A DNA stretch of 64,000 nt from Rhodopseudomonas sp. BAL398 (GCF_033001325.1 NZ_CP133111.1:1922001-1986000); one strand, 5' to 3'; shown: positions 44,016 through 52,325, counted from the first letter of the stretch. A program made the numbers and translations. The notes: generated by a model from the letters alone, not told the origin.

Positions 44016-44369
44016 ATGTCGCGCATCGCATTGCCGCTCATCGCCACCCTGCTCGTCGCGCCGATTCCGCTGATCGCGCATGCCAAAGGCAAAGGCATCC
44101 GGCTGTGGAACCTGACCACCGCGACAATCTCGGGCTTTCAGCTGTCTGCCGCCGGCAACAGCGACTGGGGACCGAACCAGACCCTGAACGACAAGGACAA
44201 GGAGGTTGACCACGACGAACGGCTGCGCATCACCGGCGTCGGCCCCGGGCGCTACGACGCCAAGGTCGGCTTCCCGGACGGGCGGCAATGTCAGGTGCGT
44301 AATATCGAGATCAAGGCCGACGCGGTGTTTCTGATCGAAGACAAGGATCTCACCGACTGCAATAAATAG
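44016..44369 (+). CDS. Small secreted acidic protein of unknown function
   Basis: This 117-aa protein has a signal peptide (MSRIALPLIATLLVAPIPLIAHA) and a short mature domain. 'GIRLWNLTTATISGFQLSAAGNSDWGPNQTLNDKDKEVDHDERL' has a cluster of Asp and Glu near residues 55-75 that might bind a cation; it does not match a canonical EF-hand (no Gly at position 6 and no final Glu). Two Cys occur near the C-terminus. The gene is 38 bp after the ATPase, with a GGGAGAAG ribosome-binding site, so it is probably part of that operon. Function unknown. Confidence 0.68.
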   Translation: MSRIALPLIATLLVAPIPLIAHAKGKGIRLWNLTTATISGFQLSAAGNSDWGPNQTLNDKDKEVDHDERLRITGVGPGRYDAKVGFPDGRQCQVRNIEIKADAVFLIEDKDLTDCNK

Positions 44370-44385
44370 CCAGCGCCAGCCCCAA

Positions 44386-44616
44386 TCAGCCAGCCGATGC
44401 CGGAGCGCCGGCCCGGTCATTGCTGTGCGGATATTCGCAACGCCATTTCACCGCGTGCCACTTCGGATGTTCGCCGACCCATTTGGCAATGTAGGGCTGC
44501 GCCCCCATCACACATTGCCGCAGCGGACCGTTATAGTTGAACACCATGTGGGTCTCTTCGCAGGCCGCCGGCGACAACACCGTACAGACCGTCACGATCA
44601 GTTCTACCGGATTCAT
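44386..44616 (-). CDS. Small conserved hypothetical protein
   Basis: This 76-aa protein begins MNPVELIVTVCTVLSPAACEE and has four cysteines, with 'LRQCVMGAQPYIAKWVGEHPKWHAVKWRCEYP' at the C-terminal half. Similar short proteins with an MNPVELIVTVC start occur widely in Rhodopseudomonas/Bradyrhizobium relatives, as I recall, without known function. It may be exported but no typical signal peptide is present. It is convergent with the small acidic protein gene 16 bp away. Confidence 0.6.
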   Translation of the reverse strand: MNPVELIVTVCTVLSPAACEETHMVFNYNGPLRQCVMGAQPYIAKWVGEHPKWHAVKWRCEYPHSNDRAGAPASAG

Positions 44617-44724
44617 GGCTGTTGATCCCTGGCTGATACTTGATTTGCTTAGCACGAAACGGCGGCGATACCGCCGACCCGTTTTCAATCCTGCGTGACG
44701 GACCCGGGCGCTTCCGGTTCCAGC

Positions 44725-45591
44725 CTAGAAATTGACGCCGAACACCAGCCGGGCCTGGTGCCGTTGGAAATCAACCAGATCGAGCCCGGCATGGGCCCCG
44801 GCTGGGCGGCCCCAGGCCTGACTGCTCCAACTGGCCGTCAGCCACGATACTTTCGACAGCTGGACATAGACGGTCGGGCCGACAAACAGCGCCTGACCCG
44901 AAAGATCATCCAAACCGATTGCCTGATAGCGCCGCAGATAGCGCGCCTCGCCACCGAGAAGGATGCCGGGAGAAACCCGCGCCATCATGCCCAAGGCCAC
45001 GCCTGCCGTGGACTCCCGCTCGGTCCGGCCGCTGCCGACGACGCGGGTCCATTCCGGCTGATAGATCAGATTGACCGCGGCAATGACGGCGTTGGCCACC
45101 AATTCCCGGTCGACCGCCAGCGTCAACTCCGTGCCATAGCTGCGGACCGCCTCGGCGGTCGCATCATCGACACGGTCGGCATGGCTCTGCAGCCCGACCG
45201 TCAAGCCAAACGGCGCCGCCTGCCGATCGAGAAATCTGTAACGAAAATCAATCGACGCACCCTGCAAGGCCAATTGGCGGCGATTCTCCAGGTCGGGCAC
45301 GCCAGCGATATTATGCGCAGCGAATGCCGCCCCCGCCTCGATTCGGAAATTTCGGGCGGGCACGAATTCCAGCTCGAACTCCTGCTCGATTGCGCGATAT
45401 CTTCCTTGGCTCGCGCCCAACCGCCCCGTCGTCTGGCTCTGGAATTCCCGCTCGCCGGGATTGCCGACGTCGGCCCCGATCATGAATCCGAACAGATGCT
45501 CGGTATCGATATCCTCGCCATGCACCACACAAGGAAGCAGTGCTACGAGCCATGCTATTGCCAAGCCGAATATTCGTGAGCTGATCGTCAT
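44725..45591 (-). CDS. Outer-membrane-like protein of unknown function
   Basis: This 288-aa protein has a signal peptide (ending near VVHGED) and a mature part of alternating polar and hydrophobic strands. It ends in 'RLVFGVNF', a C-terminal phenylalanine typical of outer-membrane beta-barrels. It contains repeated stretches such as 'FELEFVPARNFRIEAGAAFAAHN'. I do not recognise a named family. It lies just downstream of pqqA on the same strand in the methanol region. A porin-like role in metal, PQQ or alcohol passage is possible but unproven. Confidence 0.68.
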   Translation of the reverse strand: MTISSRIFGLAIAWLVALLPCVVHGEDIDTEHLFGFMIGADVGNPGEREFQSQTTGRLGASQGRYRAIEQEFELEFVPARNFRIEAGAAFAAHNIAGVPDLENRRQLALQGASIDFRYRFLDRQAAPFGLTVGLQSHADRVDDATAEAVRSYGTELTLAVDRELVANAVIAAVNLIYQPEWTRVVGSGRTERESTAGVALGMMARVSPGILLGGEARYLRRYQAIGLDDLSGQALFVGPTVYVQLSKVSWLTASWSSQAWGRPAGAHAGLDLVDFQRHQARLVFGVNF

Positions 45592-45770
45592 CCTGGTTTG
45601 CGCGCCATTCGGCCGAGCACAGCATCACTCATCGCAACGCTTGATCCCCGGCATCGGATTGGCTGCATACCCGATCAGCACTCCGGCCAAGCGCTGATTG
45701 CCAGGCCGAGAACTCTGACCAGCTCCAGGCGCTGATGCCACGAAGCCGGTCAGATCGGATCCGCCGCAAC

Positions 45771-45851
45771 TTACTTGCGCGCGGCGCAGGCGTACATGTT
45801 GATTTCCATGCCCACCGCAACTTCAACAATCTTCGGGGTTTTCCAGGTCAT
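45771..45851 (-). CDS. pqqA: PQQ precursor peptide PqqA
   Basis: This 26-codon gene encodes MTWKTPKIVEVAVGMEINMY followed by ACAARK. It has the PqqA signature with Glu16 and Tyr20 spaced E-x3-Y, the two residues that PqqE crosslinks to build PQQ. A GGGAG ribosome-binding stretch lies 6 bp upstream of the ATG. It is too short for routine length cut-offs and may be missed in automatic annotation. No pqqB, C, D or E is present in the window, so it is a solitary copy placed among methanol genes. PQQ is the cofactor of XoxF encoded 1.6 kb away. Confidence 0.95.
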   Translation of the reverse strand: MTWKTPKIVEVAVGMEINMYACAARK

Positions 45852-45937
45852 GCGGGTCTCCCATGGGGTTATGCGCGAGCTCGCGCGTTATCAAAGCTAG
45901 GGCCGCCCCGCTCTCAATGCAAGAGCCTGCTACCTGT

Positions 45938-45950
45938 TGTGCACTGCACA
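45938..45950. promoter_or_regulatory. Palindrome TGTGCACTGCACA upstream of pqqA
   Basis: A perfect 6-1-6 inverted repeat about 87 bp upstream of the pqqA start codon. Its core TGCACTGCA recurs in a palindrome upstream of xoxF (47309-47321), so it may be an operator shared by the cofactor and enzyme genes. This is inferred from two sites only. Confidence 0.45.
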
Positions 45951-46120
45951 CGCGCTCGACATCGCATTCCGACAAACACGACGTATCAGACTAACACGAT
46001 GCCAAACGCCCGCCCCGCATGCGCCTTCTGCCCACGTTCATCGCCTAACCACCGCATCGATAGGCGCGCGCAATGACAACGTTGTTATCACCCGCAAGGC
46101 GCCGCTCACTAGCGAGGTCT

Positions 46121-47107
46121 CTACGAGGCCTTCGATGCTTGATTGTGGTGCTGGATCTTGTGAATGGAGGACGGAACAACGCCGAAATATTTTCGGAACA
46201 GGCGGCTGAAATGCGAGGAACTCGAAAATCCCCACGAAAAGGCGACATCAGTCACCGACTTGCCCGGCTGGGTCTCCAACTCCTGGCGACAATTGTGAAG
46301 CCGAGCCTGCCAGATGAAGTCGCTGACGGTCATTCCCCGATCGCTGAACAGCATGTGCAGATAGCGCTTGGTACAGCCCAGCGCCATGGAGATCTGATCG
46401 ATGCAGAGCTCCGGGTCACGCAAATGTTCCCGAATGAAACCCTGGGCGCGCAGATACATCGCCTCGGGACCGACGCGATCGGCCATGATGTCGGCGTCGC
46501 GAAGCGGCAACAGCAACAGATCGATCAAGGAATCAGCGACGCCAAGCGCATTGCGCGGCGACAGCTTGGTTGCCTCGTCGAGCGTGACCCGGACGAAATC
46601 ATGCGCGATCCGCCCGGCGCCGGCCCGCGCGGACAGTTTGCAAGCCGGCATCCTTGCTGAACGGAAGCCGCGCTCGCGCAGCAGCTCCTTGGGTACGATC
46701 ACCACATCGTGCCGCGTCAACGCCGGGCTGACGATCGTATGCGGCGACTGCACGTCGTAGGCCAGACCATCTCCCGGCATCAGCTCGATGTGACGCCCGT
46801 CCTGCTCGAAATAGGACACGCCGTGAGTCTGGAATAGGATCTTGACATAGGGATGGTCGCTGGCCGTCGCGCGCGACAGCGGATGCACGACGCGATGCTG
46901 GCTCACTTCGATCCGGCACAGTTTCAGGCGGGAAACGGTCGCGTAGCTGATCCGCGCTTCGAGCGACGCCGCTTGCAGCGGGTCGATCTCGAAGCGCCCG
47001 CACAGATCAAACAGCGCATCAGTCCAACACTGAATCTGTTTCCTTGGCGTCAATCCGAACGTACTAAGCGCGCCGACCATATCAGCCATCATCATACCGC
47101 CACCCAT
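46121..47107 (-). CDS. AraC-family transcriptional regulator, divergent from xoxF
   Basis: This 328-aa regulator has an N-terminal AraC-binding-like domain ('YVKILFQTHGVSYFEQDGRHIELMPGDGLAYD' matches the cupin-like effector domain) and a C-terminal double HTH ('ICIDQISMALGCTKRYLHMLFSDRGMTVSDFIWQARL' and 'VTDVAFSWGFSSSSHFSRLFRKYFG'). It is similar in kind to the AraC regulators found next to alcohol dehydrogenase genes. The 393-bp divergent region toward xoxF contains a tandem AACATGACTGC repeat right at its own start. It likely regulates xoxF and itself; the ligand may be methanol, formaldehyde or lanthanide status. Confidence 0.88.
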   Translation of the reverse strand: MGGGMMMADMVGALSTFGLTPRKQIQCWTDALFDLCGRFEIDPLQAASLEARISYATVSRLKLCRIEVSQHRVVHPLSRATASDHPYVKILFQTHGVSYFEQDGRHIELMPGDGLAYDVQSPHTIVSPALTRHDVVIVPKELLRERGFRSARMPACKLSARAGAGRIAHDFVRVTLDEATKLSPRNALGVADSLIDLLLLPLRDADIMADRVGPEAMYLRAQGFIREHLRDPELCIDQISMALGCTKRYLHMLFSDRGMTVSDFIWQARLHNCRQELETQPGKSVTDVAFSWGFSSSSHFSRLFRKYFGVVPSSIHKIQHHNQASKAS

Positions 47108-47145
47108 TCGCCTCCCTCACGCCACCGTTTCAACGTGGATGCTTG

Positions 47146-47167
47146 AACATGACTGCAACATGACTGC
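47146..47167. promoter_or_regulatory. Tandem 11-bp direct repeat AACATGACTGC x2
   Basis: Two perfect adjacent copies (47146-47156, 47157-47167), 39-60 bp upstream of the AraC gene start. Adjacent direct repeats one helical turn apart are typical of AraC-family binding sites. Confidence 0.5.
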
Positions 47168-47308
47168 GCCGACGTGCTCCTGATGCGTCTTCTCCCGCAT
47201 GATCCCGCCAGCTCCGCGCACGAACGCGTGCGCGAGATCGCGAACTAATCCTCTGATTTCGTTCTCGCTCCGTCAAGCAGAACCTCAACCTATACTTGCT
47301 TGTCGCGC

Positions 47309-47321
47309 GCTGCACTGCAGC
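47309..47321. promoter_or_regulatory. Palindrome GCTGCACTGCAGC upstream of xoxF
   Basis: A perfect 6-1-6 inverted repeat about 180 bp upstream of the xoxF start. It shares the TGCACTGCA core with the palindrome upstream of pqqA. Confidence 0.4.
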
Positions 47322-47500
47322 GTGAAACGACCAGCCAGGCGCGGAACGTTGCATTTTTGATCCAGCTTCGCTTTAGAGCAAATATCGTTCTCTCTTGGGC
47401 AAGATCGGCTTGGTCGGATGCCCTATGTTCGGGCACGCAGCCAACGAAGAATTTGGCAGATTCAGCGACACCAAAACTCGATAACTGGGAGGAGACCATT

Positions 47501-49306
47501 ATGAGGAAGGTGCTATTTGCAACCAGTGTTGCGGCTCTGGCGACATTCGCCTCTGGCGCTTGCTACGCCAATGACGAACTCATCAAAATGTCGCAAAATC
47601 CGAAGGATTGGGTGATTCCCGCCGGCAACTACGCCAGCACGCGCTACTCGCCGCTGAACCAGATCACCGCCTCCAATGTCGGCAAGCTGCAGGTGGCCTG
47701 GACATTCTCGACCGGCGTGCTGCGCGGCCATGAAGGCGGGCCGCTCATCATCGGGAACATGATGTATGTCCACACCCCGTTCCCCAACAAGGTCTATGCC
47801 CTTGACCTGTCCAACGAGAACAAGATCGTCTGGAAATACGAGCCCAAGCAGGATCCGAACGTCATTCCGGTGATGTGCTGCGACACGGTGAATCGCGGCG
47901 TTGCCTATGGCGACGGCAAGATCTTCCTGCATCAGGCCGACACTACGCTGGTCGCGCTCGATGCCAAGACCGGCAAGGTGGAATGGACGGTGAAGAACGG
48001 CGATCCCGGCAAGGGCGCCACCGGCACCTCGGCCCCGCTGGTGATCAAGGACAAGGTGTTGATCGGCATTTCCGGCGGCGAGTTCGGCGTCCAGGCCCAT
48101 ATGACCGCCTATGACATCAAGACCGGCAAGATGGTCTGGCGCGGCTATTCGGAAGGGCCGGACGATCAACTCCTGGTCGATCCCGAAAAGACCACTGTGC
48201 TCGGCAAGCCGATCGGCAAGGATTCCAGCCTGAAGACCTGGCAAGGCGATCAATGGAAAATCGGCGGCGGCGCGACCTGGGGCTGGATCTCGTATGATCC
48301 TGAGCTGAACCTGGTCTATTACGGCTCGGGCAATCCTTCGACCTGGAACCCGAAGCAGCGTCCGGGCGACAACAAATGGTCGATGACCATCTGGGCCCGT
48401 AACCCCGACACCGGAATCGCCAAATGGGTCTATCAGATGACTCCCCACGACGAATGGGACTATGACGGCGTCAACGAGATGATCCTGACCGACCAGAAGA
48501 TCGACGGCAAAGACCGCAAGCTGCTGACCCATTTCGATCGCAACGGAATCGGCTACACGCTCGACCGGGAGACCGGCGAACTGCTGGTCGCGGATAAATA
48601 CGACCCGAAGGTGAACTGGACCAGCGGCGTCGATATGGACAAGAGCTCGCCGACCTATGGCCGCCCGAAGGTCGTCGACAAATACTCGACCGACAAGGCC
48701 GGCGAGGACACCAACGTCAAGGGCATCTGCCCGGCCGCACTCGGCACCAAGGACGAACAGCCGGCGGCCTATTCGCCGGACACGCAACTGTTCTATGTGC
48801 CGACCAACCACGTCTGCATGGACTACGAGCCGTTCAAGGTGAGCTACACCGCCGGCCAGCCCTATGTCGGGGCGACGCTGTCGATGTATCCGCCTCCAGG
48901 CGATGACCACATGGGCAATTTCATTGCCTGGGACAACAAGACCGGCAAGATCGCCTGGTCCAACAAGGAACAGTTCTCGGTGTGGTCGGGCGCGCTCGCT
49001 ACCGCCGGGGGTGTCGTATTCTACGGAACGCTGGAAGGCTATCTCAAGGCGGTCGACGCCAAGACCGGCAAGGAGCTGTACAAGTTCAAGACTCCGTCGG
49101 GAATTATCGGCAACGTCACCACCTATGAGCACGGCGGACGGCAGTACATCGCGGTGTTGTCCGGCGTCGGCGGCTGGGCCGGCATCGGCCTTGCGGCCGG
49201 GTTGACCGATCCGACCGCCGGTCTCGGAGCCGTGGGCGGTTACGCCGCGTTGAGCAACTACACCTCGCTCGGCGGCAGCCTCACCGTCTTCGCACTTCCG
49301 CAATGA
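47501..49306 (+). CDS. xoxF: Lanthanide-dependent PQQ methanol dehydrogenase XoxF
   Basis: This 601-aa periplasmic quinoprotein oxidises methanol (possibly on to formaldehyde or formate) using PQQ and a lanthanide. A signal peptide ([23 protein letters not shown]) is followed by an eight-blade propeller. Predicted metal ligands are E194 ('SGGEFG'), N278 ('GSGNPS'), D320 (the catalytic Asp) and D322 in '[11 protein letters not shown]'. D322 is the extra Asp that marks XoxF; calcium-type MxaF enzymes have Ala there. C126-C127 form the vicinal disulfide ('PVMCCDTVN'). A strong GGGAGGAG ribosome-binding site precedes ATG 47501. The small MxaI subunit gene is absent, as normal for XoxF. Confidence 0.97.
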   Translation: MRKVLFATSVAALATFASGACYANDELIKMSQNPKDWVIPAGNYASTRYSPLNQITASNVGKLQVAWTFSTGVLRGHEGGPLIIGNMMYVHTPFPNKVYALDLSNENKIVWKYEPKQDPNVIPVMCCDTVNRGVAYGDGKIFLHQADTTLVALDAKTGKVEWTVKNGDPGKGATGTSAPLVIKDKVLIGISGGEFGVQAHMTAYDIKTGKMVWRGYSEGPDDQLLVDPEKTTVLGKPIGKDSSLKTWQGDQWKIGGGATWGWISYDPELNLVYYGSGNPSTWNPKQRPGDNKWSMTIWARNPDTGIAKWVYQMTPHDEWDYDGVNEMILTDQKIDGKDRKLLTHFDRNGIGYTLDRETGELLVADKYDPKVNWTSGVDMDKSSPTYGRPKVVDKYSTDKAGEDTNVKGICPAALGTKDEQPAAYSPDTQLFYVPTNHVCMDYEPFKVSYTAGQPYVGATLSMYPPPGDDHMGNFIAWDNKTGKIAWSNKEQFSVWSGALATAGGVVFYGTLEGYLKAVDAKTGKELYKFKTPSGIIGNVTTYEHGGRQYIAVLSGVGGWAGIGLAAGLTDPTAGLGAVGGYAALSNYTSLGGSLTVFALPQ

Positions 49307-49317
49307 CCTGACCTGTC

Positions 49318-49348
49318 CCGGCGCATGGACCGAAATCCCATGCGCCGG
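49318..49348 (+). terminator. Strong intercistronic hairpin after xoxF
   Basis: CCGGCGCATGG (49318-49328) pairs perfectly with CCATGCGCCGG (49338-49348); 9-nt loop. It starts 12 bp after the xoxF stop. There is no T-run. It may block 3' exonucleases or partially terminate before xoxG. A smaller hairpin CCGGCC-AAA-GGCCGG follows at 49353-49367. Confidence 0.65.
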
Positions 49349-49391
49349 TCAACCGGCCAAAGGCCGGACAAAATAACACGAGGAAACGCAC

Positions 49392-49910
49392 TTGCAGAAA
49401 TTCTGGACTGTCGCGGCTGCGATTTTGATCGTGGCATCAGCAGAACTTGCCTTCGCCGAACCCGCCGTCGACCCGACCGCGGTCAAGTTCAAGGACGGCG
49501 AGGCCTTCGACGTCGAAGGAAACCCCACCTACAACATCACCGCCGACGGCACCGTGGATTGGTACACCTATTCCGGCTTCCGTCGTTATCACTCCGAATG
49601 CCATGTCTGCCACGGACCGGACGGGATGGGATCGACCTACGCCCCGGCGCTCAAGAATTCGTTGAAGACGCTCAGTTACGGCGACTTCCTGACCATCGTG
49701 GCGAACGGTCGCACCAATGTCAGCTCGTCGCAGGAGAATGTCATGCCGTCGTTCGGCAACAACCGCAACGTCGTCTGCTATCTCAACGATATCTACGTCT
49801 ATCTTCGGGCCCGCGCCAATGACGCCGTGCCGCGCGGGCGTCCAGCCAAGCACGCCGGCAAGCCTCTCGAATATGCCTTGGCGGAAGACAGTTGCATGAG
49901 CTCGAAGTAG
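49392..49910 (+). CDS. xoxG: Methanol-metabolism cytochrome c (XoxG-type)
   Basis: This 172-aa periplasmic cytochrome would accept electrons from XoxF. It has a signal peptide ([22 protein letters not shown]), a haem-c motif C70-H-V-C73-H74, a likely axial Met (M118 in 'NVMPSFGN') and two further cysteines (C129, C168). That four-Cys pattern matches the 'methanol metabolism-related' family (TIGR03874 type). The only plausible start is TTG at 49392, with AGGA upstream. Together with the hairpins before it, this suggests less translation than xoxF. Confidence 0.93.
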   Translation: MQKFWTVAAAILIVASAELAFAEPAVDPTAVKFKDGEAFDVEGNPTYNITADGTVDWYTYSGFRRYHSECHVCHGPDGMGSTYAPALKNSLKTLSYGDFLTIVANGRTNVSSSQENVMPSFGNNRNVVCYLNDIYVYLRARANDAVPRGRPAKHAGKPLEYALAEDSCMSSK

Positions 49911-49981
49911 CCATTTCCGCGCGACGAAGCCGACTTGCGGACCAACTGATTGCAGAACTGAGACCCGAAAGGACACTATTC

Positions 49982-51091
49982 ATGAAGACGCGCGCCGCCG
50001 TCGCCTTCGAAGCAAAAAAGCCGCTCGAAATCGTCGAGGTTGATCTCGACGGGCCGAAGGCTGGCGAAGTCCTGGTCGAGATCAAGGCCACCGGGATCTG
50101 CCACACCGACGCCTATACGCTCGACGGGTTCGACAGCGAAGGCATCTTCCCCTCGATTCTCGGCCATGAAGGCGCCGGCATCGTGCGCGAGGTCGGCGCG
50201 GGCGTCACCTCGGTCAAGCCCGGCGATCACGTCATCCCGCTCTACACCCCGGAATGTCGGCAGTGCAAAAGCTGCCTGAGCCAGAAGACCAATCTGTGCA
50301 CCGCGATCCGCGCCACCCAGGGCAAGGGGGTGATGCCAGACGGCACCAGCCGCTTCAGCCTCAAGGGCAAGCCGATCTATCACTATATGGGCTGCTCGAC
50401 ATTCTCGAATTTCACCGTGCTGCCGGAGATCGCGGTGGCGAAGATCCGCGACGACGCGCCGTTCGACAAGAGTTGCTATATCGGCTGCGGCGTCACGACC
50501 GGCGTCGGCGCCGTGGTCAATACCGCCAAGGTGACGCCCGGCGCCAATGTCGTGGTGTTCGGGCTCGGCGGCATCGGCCTCAATGTGATCCAGGGCGCGC
50601 GGATGGTCGGCGCCGACAAGATTATCGGTGTCGACGTCAACGACTCCAAGGAGGAATGGGGCCGCCGTTTCGGCATGACCCATTTCGTCAATCCCAAGAA
50701 GATCGACGGCGACATCGTCCAGCATCTGGTCGGGCTGACCGACGGCGGCGCCGATTTCACCTTCGATTGCACCGGCAATACCACGGTGATGCGTCAGGCG
50801 CTGGAGGCCTGCCATCGCGGCTGGGGCGTCTCGGTGGTGATCGGGGTTGCCGAATCCGGCAAGGAGATTTCCACCCGCCCGTTCCAACTGGTCACCGGGC
50901 GGGTCTGGAAAGGCACTGCGTTCGGCGGCGCGCGCGGCCGAACCGACGTGCCGAAGATCGTCGACTGGTACATGAATGGAAAGATCGACATCGACCCGAT
51001 GATCACCCACGTGCTCAAGCTCGAGGACATCAACAAGGGCTTCGATCTGATGCATCAAGGCCAGTCGATCCGATCGGTCGTCGTGTTTTGA
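49982..51091 (+). CDS. adhC: S-(hydroxymethyl)glutathione dehydrogenase / class III alcohol dehydrogenase
   Basis: This 369-aa Zn-dependent dehydrogenase oxidises S-hydroxymethylglutathione to S-formylglutathione with NAD+. Catalytic Zn ligands are C40 ('TGICHTD'), H62 and E63 ('LGHEGAG'), plus a Cys in '[10 protein letters not shown]'; structural Zn is held by C92, C95, C98 and C106 ('[16 protein letters not shown]'). '[26 protein letters not shown]' is the Rossmann motif with the acidic NAD residue. It lies between xoxG and gfa. ATG at 49982 is chosen because family homology starts there. Also called flhA/frmA. Confidence 0.95.
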   Translation: MKTRAAVAFEAKKPLEIVEVDLDGPKAGEVLVEIKATGICHTDAYTLDGFDSEGIFPSILGHEGAGIVREVGAGVTSVKPGDHVIPLYTPECRQCKSCLSQKTNLCTAIRATQGKGVMPDGTSRFSLKGKPIYHYMGCSTFSNFTVLPEIAVAKIRDDAPFDKSCYIGCGVTTGVGAVVNTAKVTPGANVVVFGLGGIGLNVIQGARMVGADKIIGVDVNDSKEEWGRRFGMTHFVNPKKIDGDIVQHLVGLTDGGADFTFDCTGNTTVMRQALEACHRGWGVSVVIGVAESGKEISTRPFQLVTGRVWKGTAFGGARGRTDVPKIVDWYMNGKIDIDPMITHVLKLEDINKGFDLMHQGQSIRSVVVF

Positions 51092-51124
51092 CATCCACAA
51101 TGTCGCAAACCCGGAGGATAGCCC

Positions 51125-51688
51125 ATGACTGTTCATATCCACCCATCGGTTGATGATGGCGTCAAGCAGGGGTCCGGCAATTTTGCCGGCGGCACCCTGG
51201 TCTGCAAATGCAAGGACAAGCCGGTCAAGGTCGCCATCAAGGGCGACGTCGCCCACAACCACGCCTGCGGCTGCACCAAATGCTGGAAGCCCGACGGCGC
51301 GATCTTCTCCGTCGTCGCCGTGGTGCCGCGCGAGAATCTGTCGGTGATCGAGAACGGCGACAAGCTGAAGATCGTCGATCCATCGGCGGCGATCCAGCGC
51401 CACGCCTGCACCGTCTGCGGCACCCATATGTATGGCCGCATCGAGAACAAGGCCCATCCGTTCTACGGACTCGACTTCATCCATCCCGAACTGTTTCAGG
51501 AATCCGGCTCGGCCGCTCCGGGCTTCGCGGCCTTCGTCTCGTCGGTGATCGAGTCCGGGGTCAAGCCGGCCGAGATGCCCGGCATCCGATCACGGCTGAA
51601 GGAGCTCGGCCTCGAGCCCTATGATTGCCTGTCGCCAGCCTTGATGGATGCGATCGCCACCCATGTGGCCCAACCCAAGGCGGCCTGA
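51125..51688 (+). CDS. gfa: S-(hydroxymethyl)glutathione synthase
   Basis: This 187-aa enzyme speeds the condensation of formaldehyde with glutathione. It has the Gfa (CENP-V) fold with zinc-binding cysteines in '[11 protein letters not shown]', '[11 protein letters not shown]' and '[12 protein letters not shown]'. It is 33 bp after the dehydrogenase gene, with GGAGGA before the ATG, and is last in the xoxF-xoxG-adhC-gfa block. A related CENP-V fold protein without this role is unlikely given the context. Confidence 0.95.
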   Translation: MTVHIHPSVDDGVKQGSGNFAGGTLVCKCKDKPVKVAIKGDVAHNHACGCTKCWKPDGAIFSVVAVVPRENLSVIENGDKLKIVDPSAAIQRHACTVCGTHMYGRIENKAHPFYGLDFIHPELFQESGSAAPGFAAFVSSVIESGVKPAEMPGIRSRLKELGLEPYDCLSPALMDAIATHVAQPKAA

Positions 51689-52325
51689 TCCGCGTCGCCA
51701 GAGCTGGCGGTGACCCGCACCGCCGGCCCCGCGCCCGCGCCTTGATGCCGGGCAGCGTTTCTCATGCCGATTGCACGCCGCCGTGTCAGGGCGATCAATG
51801 ACGGCGATCCGATGCCCCGCGCGGCGCAAGACGTGCGTCGCGATGCGGCGCGCGTTGCATGTTCCCAAGGGTACTGAGTCCTCATCCTGAGGAGCCCGGC
51901 AAAGCCGGGCGTCTCGAAGGATGAGGAGCCGGATGTCTGCGGCGCATGGTTCGAGACGGCGCTTCGCGCCTCCTCACCATGAGGCAGTGCCTGTTGTGAG
52001 CGCACCGAAGCGCAGTTCTGATTCCATCAAAACCAGAATTTCGCTAACGGTTCGCCGCCCCACAGATCCCGATGAAACCCGGCGATGCTCATCGTGTGAT
52101 ATTCCAGTTGAAACGTCATACAGCGTGTGGTTACGTTGGGTCGAACCGTTGCGTCCTACGCGGGCCGCGGCGGTTGCCAAGAGGCCATTCAATCCAACTA
52201 TCACCGCATTTGCTTTGGTTATGACTGGGCGATCGAGCAGGGCCTGAAGATGCCGCCGCGACGGTGGCCGAGCGCTGTTCGATCTCGCAAACCGGCACCG
52301 CGGCTGAGCATCGCGCAGGCTGAAC
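51689..52325. other. 637-bp region without a gene
   Basis: No convincing protein gene is seen. It contains a repeat at 51880-51984 and about 340 bp of unassigned sequence before the nickel permease, some of which must hold that gene's promoter. The start of the permease has only a weak AGGCTGA upstream. I see no recognisable metal-responsive site. Confidence 0.6.
51880..51984. repeat. Intergenic palindromic repeat, family F (CCTCATCCTGAGG ends)
   Basis: It begins CCTCATCCTGAGGAG and ends CTCCTCACCATGAGG, an imperfect inverted pair; inner arms include GCCCGGC/GCCGGGC and CGTCTCGAAGG...GGTTCGAGACGG. It is of the dispersed-repeat type seen elsewhere in the window. Confidence 0.7.

Larger units (their letters stand above)
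47108..47500. promoter_or_regulatory. Divergent promoter region between the AraC regulator and xoxF (393 bp)
   Basis: This gap holds no protein gene. It carries the tandem direct repeat near the regulator, a TGCACTGCA palindrome about 180 bp before xoxF, and the xoxF leader ending in GGGAGGAG about 7 bp before the ATG. I cannot pick confident -35/-10 boxes by eye. Confidence 0.6.

Noticed and set aside
44016-44369. Lanmodulin-like EF-hand protein
   Set aside because: The acidic stretch lacks the Gly and final Glu of an EF-hand loop and there is no Pro at position 2 as in lanmodulin. Only a weak hint of metal binding remains, recorded as a finding.
47513-49303. 596-codon open frame on the minus strand across xoxF
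   Set aside because: It mirrors the xoxF coding region, where the strong GC-rich codon bias leaves the opposite strand free of stops. Its product shows no recognisable family, and no ribosome-binding site is evident.
51689-52325. Nickel riboswitch or NikR site before the nickel permease
   Set aside because: I could not find a clear paired or palindromic site matching either; the region is described only as unassigned.
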